DNA of 64,000 bases from contig PHFB01000003.1 of NCBI GenBank assembly GCA_002841355.1, positions 1 to 64,000 on the forward strand. The letters run 5' to 3'. Made by a program: the position numbers and the translations under genes. Below are positions 56,158 through 64,000 of this stretch, piece after piece. Position 1 is the stretch's first letter. Every line of letters begins with the position of its first letter. This DNA comes from Actinobacteria bacterium HGW-Actinobacteria-1 (GTDB lineage: Bacteria > Actinomycetota > Coriobacteriia > Anaerosomatales > Anaerosomataceae). The notes beneath the pieces were generated by a model. The model ran no database searches, was not told the origin of the DNA, and saw only the letters and a program-made list of their open reading frames with translations.

Positions 56158-59100
56158 ATGGGCGGCATTCTTGCGGCACAGCTAGACTACCTGCTCTTCT
56201 TGAGCGGGATCGGCTTCCTGGTCGCCGCGATGAACGCGAACAACCTCCGGCGCGGCGGAGACCACGTGCTCCCATGGGCATATCTCGCGGCCTCAGGCCT
56301 GCTCCTGACATTCGTTGACTGGGGCAGAAGCGTCGGCCTTGTCTACCTGCCGGCTGCCGTCGTTTCGACGACCACGCATCTGATCGCGGCAGCGGCATTT
56401 CTCTGCATGGTGGAGTTCTGGCGCGAGAGCGCGGAGCGTTTGGGTACCTGGCAGCAGCGCCCATGGATCCTTGGACCGCCCGTGATCCTCGTCGTCGCGG
56501 GATTGACGACCGGACAGGCGGGCATCGCGATTGTCGTCACCTACCTCCTGGGTGTCGTCGCAGCGGTCGCTGCCTCGTATGCACTCTTCGTCCACGCCGG
56601 ACGCAATAAGGACGTCGTCGGTCGACCGCTGATGTTCGCGGCAGCGGCACTCGGGCTCTACGCGGTCCTCGGCGTATTCGCGGAAGCGAAGCTCGGCATC
56701 TTCCCGATGAGTGTGCTCAACGAGGACGTCTTCCGCTCGATCGTCGGTATTCCGGTGCAGGCGGTGCAAGCCGCAGCCTCGCTCGTATTCGCCTGGCAAC
56801 TCGGGTCGTACTACCGGCAGCGCACGGCCGTCACCCTTGATGCCGAGTCGCGCTCGGAGTTCACACGACTTCGCTGGGTTACAACCGCCGTTCTCATCGT
56901 GACGCTCGTCGCAGGATGGGTTATCACCGAGCAGACCGGCGCTGCGCGTCAGAAGCAAGAGCTCAGCCATCTCCAGACGCAGGCGCGCCTCGCCGCGGCA
57001 TCGCTCGATGCGGACTCGATTCGCGCGCTGAGCGGCACCGCCGCCGACGTGAACACCCGCAACTACGCCAGCGTGCAGCGACAGCTGACCCTCATGCTTG
57101 ATGCAAGCACCGATGACACCTTCATGTACGTGGCCGAGTCGCGAAGCGGCGAGGTAGTCATCACGGTGGAAGGCACGCCATTCCGCTATGACGGCGAAGA
57201 GGACCCTCCGGGCACCGTTTACGAAGGTGCAAGTCCTGAACTCCGACGGGCAGCCGCGAATCCCACGGAGTTCGTGGAAGGGCCGCTGGTCGACGAGTAC
57301 GGGACCTGGTACTCGGGATACGCGCCCGTGAAGACGCCGTACGGCACACCGGTCGCGCTGCTCGGAATCGATCGTGCGGCCCGCAGCATCGACCAGGTTG
57401 TCGCTTCAGGCCGAGCGCTCGGCATCATGCTCAGCATCCTGACGAGCCTGCTGATTCTCGGCTCGTACATGGTCGCGCAGATGACGCGATCTTGGGCTGC
57501 GCGCGTCACCACGACCGAGCGGCAATTCCGCGCAGTGTTCGACAACGCTCCCGAGGGCATCTTCGTCATGCGCATGGCCGATAGGGTGATCGTCGAGGCC
57601 AACCCGTATATGTCGACATGGCTGCTCTACCCGGCCAACAGCATCATTGGGATGGACGTCACGCAGCTCGTCGTCGCCGGACTCGACGGCATCACCACCT
57701 GCCTGAACGATCTGGCAGAGGGAGCGCAGTCGGTCACGCATGAGTGCGTCTACCTTCGGGGTGATGGCTCCACCGTGATCGTCGAGGTTACAGCGGTACC
57801 GATGACGCACCGGGGTGAGGACTCTGTGCTCGTGTTCGCGCGTGACACCACGGTGCGCAAGCAAGCCGAGGAAGCTACCGACTACAGAGCCCGCTTCTAC
57901 GACCTCGTCAGTGACATCTCGACAGGGTTCATCAACATCGAGCCCGACCGCGTCGACGAGGGCGTCGATCGCGCGCTCAAGCTGGTCGGCTCGTTCGTGA
58001 ACGCAGACCGCGCGTACGTCTTCGAGTTCTCGGAAGGCGGCGACTTGATGTCGAATACCCATGAGTGGGTGCCGATCGCCGCCATGTCGCGCAAAGCAGT
58101 GTTCGATTCGACCGAAGTGACCAAGTACCCGTTCATCGTCGAGACGCTGGCGCGTCAGGACGAGGTGCTCATCGATAATGTCGATCACGACGAGCGGCTC
58201 AGTGAACGCGAGCGCTCGTCGCTTCACGAGGCGGGAGTGAAGTCGATCGTAGCGGTGCCGATGACGTGGCGCGGGCAGATGATCGGATTCCTCGGCTTTG
58301 ATTCCATCACGCGTACCTCGGCGTGGGGTCCGGAGGCCGTCAACCTGCTCCGCATGGCCGCGTATGCGATCGTTAACGCGCTCGAGCGCAAGCGCACGAA
58401 CATTGAGGTGCGCCGCTTGACCACGGCCCTCGAACAAAGCCCCGTGGGCGTCGCTATGACCGATGCTCAGGGCAACATCGAGTACGTGAACCAGCGATTC
58501 ATGCAGCTCACCGGATATTCATTGCGTGAGCTCAAAGGCAAGAACCCCCGCATCCTGAAATCGGGTCTCACTCCAGACGCCACCTATGGCGTGCTGTGGG
58601 CCACCATCACTGCGGGCAAGGAGTGGCAGGGCGAGTTCGTCAATTTGCGCAAAGACGGGACGACGTACTGGGCCTCGGCATCGATCAGCCCCATAAAGAA
58701 CTACGACGGCGTGACCACGCACTACGTGTGCGCGCAGGAGGACGTCACCGCCATCAAGGCCGCCGAGGAAGCACTCCAAAGCTCGATGCGCGCTGCCGAG
58801 GATGCGAACCGCGCCAAGAGCGAGTTCCTTGCGTCGATGAGTCACGAGATCAGGACGCCGATGAACGCCATCATCGGTATGGCCGAGCTGCTCGAAGAGA
58901 CCGAGCTGTCGAACCAGCAACGCCGGTACGTGGACATCTTCAAGTCCGCCGGAGAATCGCTGCTCGTGCTCATCAACGACGTACTCGACCTCTCCAAGAT
59001 CGAAGCGGGCAAGCTTGAGGTTGAATCCGTTCCGTTCGATCTTGCGGATGTGGTCGAGAAGACAGTGAGCGTGCTCGGCATTCGAGCTCGCGAGAAGGAT

Positions 59101-60438
59101 ATCGAGCTGCTTTCCCGCATAGCGCCAGGCACGCCAACCAAGATCAAAGGCGACCCAGACCGCCTACGGCAGGTGCTCACCAACCTTGTGGGCAACGCCA
59201 TCAAGTTCACCGATGTCGGACAGGTCCTTGTGACCGTCGAGAACACCGGCGATACCAACCGTGTACACGATGGCTTCAACCTGGCGGTCTCCGTCGCCGA
59301 CACCGGTATCGGCATCCCGCCGGATAAGCAGCAAGCCGTTTTCGAGAGCTTCACGCAGGCGGACTCGTCCACGACACGTCGTTTCGGCGGGACGGGCCTC
59401 GGGCTCACCATCTCCCGGCGTCTGGTCGAGTTGATGGGTGGTCGCATCGGCCTTACGAGCATCGAGGGCGAGGGCGCGACCTTCCACTTCACGATCCCGG
59501 TCAGCCGCGTGGACGCGTCACTTGTGCCGGAGGGACCGGAACTTGCGCGTCTTGATGGCCTGCGCGTACTGGTCGTGGATGACAACGCAACGAACCGCCT
59601 TATCGTGCGGGAGATGCTCGCGGGCTGGGGTTCGCTTGGAGGAGAGGCCGAGGATGGTCCACATGGTCTGGACGAGCTCACGCGTGCGGCCAAGGAGGGT
59701 CGGGCATACGACGTTGTCGTTCTCGACAACCGGATGCCTGGGATGGATGGACTGCAGCTGCTCTCACTGATCAGGCAGGACCCGGTGCTGAGGGACACGG
59801 GCATCGTGATGCTCTCCTCGGATGTGATCTCCCTCTCCGGGAAGCTGCGCGCCTTGGGCGTGACGGACTACCTGATGAAGCCCGTGAAGCGCGCCGACCT
59901 GCACGAAGCGATCGCGACGGCTGCTGCCGCGCGCGGCGCGGCCGTCGTGGCTGCGGCAACCGCGACTGCTCCGGCCGCTGTCGCTGGAGCGCCGGCGCCA
60001 GAGACTCCCGAAGCCGGGGAGTCTCGAGTCGAGAAAGCACCCCTGAACCTGCTCCTGGTCGAAGACTCCGAGGACAACAGGTTCCTCATGCTGGCGCATC
60101 TAGGCAAAACGCCCCATCAGGTGACCGTCGCCGAGAATGGCGTCGAGGCTGTCGCGGCGTTCGAAGCCGCCGAGACGCCCTTTGATCTCATCCTCATGGA
60201 CATGCAGATGCCGGTGATGGACGGGTACGAAGCTACCAGGCGCATACGCGAACTCGAATCGCCTGCAGGCAAGCACACGGCGATCGTCGCACTGACGGCG
60301 TTCGCACTGAAAGAAGAAGTGAAGAAGAGCCTGGATGCAGGGTGCGATGACCACCTTACAAAGCCGATAAAGAAGCAGGTGCTGCTCGAGGCGCTGGAAC
60401 GATACTCGACGGAGGTGGCCGAGCATGAGCGAGGATGA
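56158..60438 (+). CDS. hybrid sensor histidine kinase with two receiver domains
   Basis: This 1426-aa protein starts at ATG 56158 (GGAGGGCAC). Residues 1-225 form a multi-helix membrane sensor region. One helix near 240-260 precedes an outer sensor domain (about 265-415), then a helix near 422-442. Cytoplasmic domains follow: PAS (453-565), GAF (578-745), PAS (755-865), HisKA with His896 (MSHEIRTPMN), HATPase (about 1000-1115, GGTGLGLTIS), receiver 1 (about 1134-1260, Asp1190) and receiver 2 (1296-1420, Asp1348). It overlaps the Hpt gene by 14 nt. This is the first step of a His-Asp-His-Asp relay. Confidence 0.93.
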   Translation: MGGILAAQLDYLLFLSGIGFLVAAMNANNLRRGGDHVLPWAYLAASGLLLTFVDWGRSVGLVYLPAAVVSTTTHLIAAAAFLCMVEFWRESAERLGTWQQRPWILGPPVILVVAGLTTGQAGIAIVVTYLLGVVAAVAASYALFVHAGRNKDVVGRPLMFAAAALGLYAVLGVFAEAKLGIFPMSVLNEDVFRSIVGIPVQAVQAAASLVFAWQLGSYYRQRTAVTLDAESRSEFTRLRWVTTAVLIVTLVAGWVITEQTGAARQKQELSHLQTQARLAAASLDADSIRALSGTAADVNTRNYASVQRQLTLMLDASTDDTFMYVAESRSGEVVITVEGTPFRYDGEEDPPGTVYEGASPELRRAAANPTEFVEGPLVDEYGTWYSGYAPVKTPYGTPVALLGIDRAARSIDQVVASGRALGIMLSILTSLLILGSYMVAQMTRSWAARVTTTERQFRAVFDNAPEGIFVMRMADRVIVEANPYMSTWLLYPANSIIGMDVTQLVVAGLDGITTCLNDLAEGAQSVTHECVYLRGDGSTVIVEVTAVPMTHRGEDSVLVFARDTTVRKQAEEATDYRARFYDLVSDISTGFINIEPDRVDEGVDRALKLVGSFVNADRAYVFEFSEGGDLMSNTHEWVPIAAMSRKAVFDSTEVTKYPFIVETLARQDEVLIDNVDHDERLSERERSSLHEAGVKSIVAVPMTWRGQMIGFLGFDSITRTSAWGPEAVNLLRMAAYAIVNALERKRTNIEVRRLTTALEQSPVGVAMTDAQGNIEYVNQRFMQLTGYSLRELKGKNPRILKSGLTPDATYGVLWATITAGKEWQGEFVNLRKDGTTYWASASISPIKNYDGVTTHYVCAQEDVTAIKAAEEALQSSMRAAEDANRAKSEFLASMSHEIRTPMNAIIGMAELLEETELSNQQRRYVDIFKSAGESLLVLINDVLDLSKIEAGKLEVESVPFDLADVVEKTVSVLGIRAREKDIELLSRIAPGTPTKIKGDPDRLRQVLTNLVGNAIKFTDVGQVLVTVENTGDTNRVHDGFNLAVSVADTGIGIPPDKQQAVFESFTQADSSTTRRFGGTGLGLTISRRLVELMGGRIGLTSIEGEGATFHFTIPVSRVDASLVPEGPELARLDGLRVLVVDDNATNRLIVREMLAGWGSLGGEAEDGPHGLDELTRAAKEGRAYDVVVLDNRMPGMDGLQLLSLIRQDPVLRDTGIVMLSSDVISLSGKLRALGVTDYLMKPVKRADLHEAIATAAAARGAAVVAAATATAPAAVAGAPAPETPEAGESRVEKAPLNLLLVEDSEDNRFLMLAHLGKTPHQVTVAENGVEAVAAFEAAETPFDLILMDMQMPVMDGYEATRRIRELESPAGKHTAIVALTAFALKEEVKKSLDAGCDDHLTKPIKKQVLLEALERYSTEVAEHERG

Positions 60439-60760
60439 TGGCACAGTTCGCGACGAGGGACGACCGGTAGCGTACGTGGACAGCACCCTTGCGTCGCTCA
60501 TCCCTCGTTTCATGGATCGTCGGCGTGCGGATACGGATACCATCGAAACGCTCGTCTCTGAAGGCGATTTCGAGACCATCCAATCGATGGGGCACTCCAT
60601 CAAGGGCTCGGGAGGTGGCTACGGTTTCGACCCGATAACGGAGTTCGGATCCGAGATCGAGCTTGCAGCCAAAGAGGCGGATGGCCCTGCCGTTATCGTC
60701 GCCGCGCGCAAGATGCGCGCGTATATCGAGATCGTGGAAGTCGTGCTCGTCGACGAGTGA
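60425..60760 (+). CDS. Hpt phosphotransfer protein
   Basis: This 111-aa helical protein has the Hpt phosphoacceptor motif MGHSIKGSGGGYGF (His57, HxxKG). The start lies inside the kinase gene and its stop overlaps the next start, so all three are translationally linked. It should take the phosphoryl group from a receiver of the hybrid kinase and pass it to the receiver domains of the GspE-like protein. Confidence 0.9.
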   Translation: MSEDDGTVRDEGRPVAYVDSTLASLIPRFMDRRRADTDTIETLVSEGDFETIQSMGHSIKGSGGGYGFDPITEFGSEIELAAKEADGPAVIVAARKMRAYIEIVEVVLVDE

Positions 60761-63411
60761 TGGAGGGACCCGCGAAGGTGGTTGATGAGCCGGAGGTCAC
60801 GATCCTCAGTGTTGACGACGACCCTGACATCAGGGAACTCGTGGCGCTCATGCTCGGCGAGCGCGGCTACACGGTCATCCAGGCCGAGAACGCCTACGAG
60901 GCACTCGATCTGGTGCGTACCGAGACGCCGGACCTGATTCTGCTCGACGTAATGATGCCCGAGGTCGACGGCTACGGTTTCTGCGAGTCCCTGCAAGCAG
61001 CAGACCTTGCCGAGTCCACTCCGATCATATTCATGACGGCGCTTAGCGATGAACGCGATAAGGCGCGGGCATTCCAGTGCGGCGCTGTCGACTACATCGT
61101 GAAGCCGATTGTGCGCGACGAACTCGTCCGCAAGGTCGAGGAGCGCCTGGATGTCGCCCGGTCCTGGTGTGATATCGAGGAGGAGGCGTGCACTGTATCG
61201 GAGCGTGAGCCCGCCGATGATTTCGCCGCATTCCGACGCCGCCTTGCGCGAATCGCCGGTGGCGATGAAGCGAGTCTCTCGGCGATAGCGGCGATGCACC
61301 CGGATGACATCTACGCCTCGGCGCGAGCGATTGGACTGACACCCGAGGAGATGGCCGTCGCCGTCGCAGAGCAGCTCGACTTGGAATACCTGCCGGTGCT
61401 GGATGCCACGTCAGTCGTCGCCGGAACGCTTCCGGTCGCCTTCTGTCGCAAGAACCTGATCGTGCCAGTGGATCGTGACGGTGCGGTCGCATACGTGCTC
61501 GCGAACCCCTTCAACTGGGACCTGCTTGACGCCGTGATGAGGCACGCGAGCGTCGGAGATGGTGCGCGGGTCGCGGTGGCGCCGCCCGAGGCGATCAGAG
61601 CTCTCTTCCGCTATGGCGGACTTGACGCCCACAAGCAGGAGCTCGAGGCCGCCGAGGAGCCACGCCTCGAAAGCGTCGGCTTCATGGAAGAGAGCGAGCC
61701 GACCGCAAGCGACATCGAGTCGCGGCCGATCGTGTTCATCGCGAACAGCCTGATTCTTTCGGCGGTTCGCGAACATGCGAGCGACATCCACATCGAGCCC
61801 AAAGAGAGTTCGTGCCACATCCGCTTCCGCATCGATGGTGATATGCGCGACATGATGACGGTGAAGCGGCAAACCGCACACATGCTGATCTCGCGGTTCA
61901 AAGCCATCGGTGGTCTGGACATCGCCGAGCGGCGGCGTCCCCAGGACGGCATGGTCGAGACAACTGTGGTCGGGAAGCGCCTGAAGATGCGACTGGCTAC
62001 CACGTCCGGCCCGTACGGCGAGAGCATGGTAATCCGCATCCTGGACACCTCGACCAAGCCGAAGACGCTGGTTGAGCTTGGCATGACCGAGGAGCAGGCG
62101 GGCAGACTCTACGGCTACGCCGACCGCGCCCACGGCATGATCCTCGTCGTCGGTCCGACCGGTTCCGGCAAGACCACCACGCTCTACAGCGTGCTCACCA
62201 GCATCGACGCGGAGCGTCGCAGCCTCATGTCCGTCGAGGATCCGGTGGAGTATGTGATTGCCCGCGCAAACCAGCAGCAAGTGAACGAGAAGGCGGGCGT
62301 GACCTTCGAGAACCTGCTCAAGTCCTCCGTGCGGCAGGACCCGGACGTCTTGTACCTCGGCGAGATCCGCGATCAGTTCTCGGCGCGTACGGCGCTCGAC
62401 TTCGCCTCGACGGGTCACCTCACCGTGACGACGCTGCACACTTCGAACGCCACTACCGCGATCTTCCGCCTCGAGCGGCTTGGCATCGAGCGCGGCATGA
62501 TGGCCGATTCGGTGCTCTGCATCGTCGCGCAGCGGCTCCTGAAGCGGCTGTGCCCGGTCTGCCGGGAGGTTGCGCCGATCACCGCCGAGGAACGCGCGAT
62601 GCTGGAGCCGTTCACCGATGACATCCCCGAGGAGGTCGCGCACGCGGTCGGCTGCCCGGAATGCCACGAGGGGTTCAAAGGACGGATCGGCGTGCAGGAG
62701 ATCCTCGACTTCGACCGCGATGTGGCCGAGTGGATCCGCAGCGGCGTCGCAGTGGCGGAGATCAGGCAACGACTGCGCGATCGCGGCACGTACCTGCTGC
62801 TCGATAGTGCGATCGACAAGATACGGACGCTCGACTTCACCGTGCAGGACGTCTACGAGCGCGTTCTGGTGGAAGAAGAGCGTGCTCCCGAGGCGAAGGC
62901 GCCCGTGCATGAGGAGCTACTGCCCGGGACAGCGCCCGCGCGGCGACCGAGCTTTCCGCAGCCGTGGGGTGGCTCGGGCGGCAGCGAGTTGATCGGAACT
63001 GCAGCCTCTGGTGATGACGCGCTAGTCGGCGTTGCGGAAGCGCCGCACCGCCAGCGGGTGCTGATTGCCGACGACGATCCGCCCACCCGCGACCTGCTCG
63101 CAAGCGTACTTGCCGGCGCCGATTACGAGGTCTCGCTCGCACCCGACGGGCAGACCGCGCTCGACCGCATCGCCGAGCAGAGCTTCGACCTCATCATGGC
63201 GGACATCAACATGCCCGGCGTGAACGGGCTCGTGATGCTCGACCGCATGATGCAGGCAGGCGTAACGACGCCGATCATGATGCTCACGGGTGTGGAAGAC
63301 GGCGAAGCCGAGGCCACATGTCTGCGCATGGGTGCCGTCGACTATGTTCGCAAGCCGGTCCGGCGTGACGTGCTTCTGCTTCGCGTCCGGCGCGTGCTTG
63401 AGAGACGGTAG
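60760..63411 (+). CDS. secretion/pilus ATPase flanked by two receiver domains (REC-GspE-REC)
   Basis: This 883-aa protein starts at ATG 60760 (GTG 60757 is possible). Receiver 1 spans 13-130 with phosphoacceptor Asp63. A T2SSE N-domain lies near 150-290. The GspE/PilB ATPase core spans about 320-720 with all key motifs: Asp box ASDIHIEP, Walker A GPTGSGKTTT (465), Walker B VLYLGEIRD (530), His box TLHTSN, and zinc cysteines CPVC and CPEC. A linker (725-760) leads to receiver 2 (766-883, Asp815). Type II secretion and type IV pilus assembly ATPases drive pilus or pseudopilus extension. Here both ends are receivers and the upstream genes supply kinase and Hpt, so phosphorylation probably controls the motor. 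No other pilus gene is in the window. Confidence 0.92.
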   Translation: MEGPAKVVDEPEVTILSVDDDPDIRELVALMLGERGYTVIQAENAYEALDLVRTETPDLILLDVMMPEVDGYGFCESLQAADLAESTPIIFMTALSDERDKARAFQCGAVDYIVKPIVRDELVRKVEERLDVARSWCDIEEEACTVSEREPADDFAAFRRRLARIAGGDEASLSAIAAMHPDDIYASARAIGLTPEEMAVAVAEQLDLEYLPVLDATSVVAGTLPVAFCRKNLIVPVDRDGAVAYVLANPFNWDLLDAVMRHASVGDGARVAVAPPEAIRALFRYGGLDAHKQELEAAEEPRLESVGFMEESEPTASDIESRPIVFIANSLILSAVREHASDIHIEPKESSCHIRFRIDGDMRDMMTVKRQTAHMLISRFKAIGGLDIAERRRPQDGMVETTVVGKRLKMRLATTSGPYGESMVIRILDTSTKPKTLVELGMTEEQAGRLYGYADRAHGMILVVGPTGSGKTTTLYSVLTSIDAERRSLMSVEDPVEYVIARANQQQVNEKAGVTFENLLKSSVRQDPDVLYLGEIRDQFSARTALDFASTGHLTVTTLHTSNATTAIFRLERLGIERGMMADSVLCIVAQRLLKRLCPVCREVAPITAEERAMLEPFTDDIPEEVAHAVGCPECHEGFKGRIGVQEILDFDRDVAEWIRSGVAVAEIRQRLRDRGTYLLLDSAIDKIRTLDFTVQDVYERVLVEEERAPEAKAPVHEELLPGTAPARRPSFPQPWGGSGGSELIGTAASGDDALVGVAEAPHRQRVLIADDDPPTRDLLASVLAGADYEVSLAPDGQTALDRIAEQSFDLIMADINMPGVNGLVMLDRMMQAGVTTPIMMLTGVEDGEAEATCLRMGAVDYVRKPVRRDVLLLRVRRVLERR

Positions 63412-63496
63412 CGCGTCCGAGCGGTATCATGTCGTCGTCGCGTATCCGGCCGCATGAGGCCGACCTGCAAAAGAGCTCCAGCTGAGAGGAGTCCCC

Positions 63497-64000
63497 GTGC
63501 GACCGATCGCACCGAAGACCCGGAAGACGCTCGTGTTCGGTATCGTCCTGGCGGCGCTTGCCTGTGTGGCCGCCGTCCTGCTCACACCGCCCGATGAGAA
63601 GCTCGGAGCGATGGTCCGCTTCGTCATGTTCCATGGCGCTTCCACCTGGGTGAACATGGCGACTTTCACGCTGGCTGGAGGGTTCGGCGTCGCGTACTTG
63701 CTCGGCAAGACGGGTGCCCGCAGCTGGGGTGAGGCGCTGCGATGGATCTCGCTGCCGCTGTGGACCATCAACAGCATCCTCGGCCTGCTTTCCATGCAGC
63801 TCATCTGGGGCGGCATCCTGTGGACCGAGCCGCGCCTGGCGATGACGTTCGGCGTGCTCGCCGGCGCACTCGTGATCTTCGCCGTGCAGATGCTCTTCGC
63901 CGTGCCGAAGGTGACCGCCGCGCTTGATGCGGTCCTCGCCGGAACGCTCTGGGCGCTCGTGCTCATCCTCCCGAATCTCTTCCACCCGGACAGCCCCGTG
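63497..64000 (+). CDS. CcmC-like membrane protein (partial, runs off the window)
   Basis: GTG 63497 follows GAGAGGAG, and the frame stays open to the last base (168 codons). There are about five hydrophobic helices. MVRFVMFHGASTWVN and, further on, WGGILWTEPRLAM resemble the RxxYxHVPxAW and WGxxWxWDxRL segments of CcmC/CcsA haem-handling proteins, but the similarity is distant. The abundance of c-type cytochromes makes a cytochrome c assembly role plausible. Confidence 0.5.
   Translation, partial: MRPIAPKTRKTLVFGIVLAALACVAAVLLTPPDEKLGAMVRFVMFHGASTWVNMATFTLAGGFGVAYLLGKTGARSWGEALRWISLPLWTINSILGLLSMQLIWGGILWTEPRLAMTFGVLAGALVIFAVQMLFAVPKVTAALDAVLAGTLWALVLILPNLFHPDSPV

Noticed and set aside
56158-60438. 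Second receiver domain of the hybrid kinase as a separate gene
   Set aside because: The frame is continuous through both receivers with an Ala/Pro-rich linker and no internal ribosome site.
61411-62910. Long minus-strand open frame of 499 codons inside the REC-GspE-REC gene
   Set aside because: It is a shadow of high-GC codon use opposite a protein with clear motifs. Similar shadows occur at 15763-17232, 22101-23384, 24683-26233 and 30514-32064.

Overview
The window is a gene-dense, high-GC bacterial chromosome segment. GTG/TTG starts, 4-nt stop/start overlaps, type-2 cell-wall-binding repeats, CxxCH-rich cytochromes and a selenocysteine formate dehydrogenase together suggest an anaerobic actinobacterium, possibly a Coriobacteriia (OPB41/Anaerosomatales-like) lineage. 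That placement is inference: there is no rRNA in the window. No integrase, transposase, phage gene or CRISPR array was seen.

Layout. (1) 1-7.9 kb: the 3' end of an initiator tRNA with its terminator, a Fic-like regulator with a degenerate catalytic motif, and a formate dehydrogenase operon (fdnG with in-frame UGA = Sec, fdnH, fdnI, fdhE). The block is closed by a decayed second copy of the initiator tRNA and its terminator. (2) 8-12.5 kb: a large secreted protein with nine carboxypeptidase-regulatory-like repeats and three cell-wall-binding repeats, plus a membrane-anchored partner. (3) 12.6-19.7 kb: a TetR regulator, a TPR/NHL pair of anchored proteins, and three multihaem c-type cytochromes carrying at least 27 CxxCH sites, which look like an envelope electron conduit. 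(4) 19.8-26.9 kb: a ribose-type ABC transporter followed by a DhaK/DhaL-type kinase, an RpiB-type isomerase and a short-chain dehydrogenase, the gene set expected for D-threitol/erythrulose (tetritol) use. (5) 26.9-29.2 kb: convergent threonine degradation genes kbl-tdh. (6) 29.3-37.8 kb: a zinc-ribbon/CARDB membrane protein, an UbiB kinase, a PadR regulator and an ABC-2 exporter with two related permeases. Divergent from these is an operon encoding a TetR-histidine kinase fusion and a NarL-type response regulator. (7) 38-44 kb: thiolase, DUF35 partner, Pta, AckA, an ACP-like protein, convergent AcpS and a DUF1611 protein. (8) 44.2-49.7 kb: tocopherol-cyclase-like protein, ABC exporter, membrane protein and transketolase. 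(9) 49.7-56 kb: a REC-GspE-REC protein with decayed ATPase motifs, then lipid-related genes (GNAT, LpxL-like acyltransferase, CDP-alcohol transferase, patatin). (10) 56.1-63.4 kb: a tightly coupled operon of hybrid histidine kinase, Hpt protein and a second REC-GspE-REC protein with intact ATPase motifs. A partial CcmC-like membrane protein runs off the right edge.

Two systems stand out. One is the TetR-kinase fusion, with a perfect palindrome placed at its own predicted transcription start beside a divergent ABC exporter. The other is the complete His-Asp-His-Asp chain that appears to end on a type II secretion/type IV pilus ATPase flanked by two receiver domains; a catalytically decayed paralogue lies about 9 kb away. 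Energy metabolism is coherent: formate oxidation outside the membrane, cytochrome-based electron export, acetyl-CoA to acetate for ATP, and C4 sugar phosphates that could feed transketolase.
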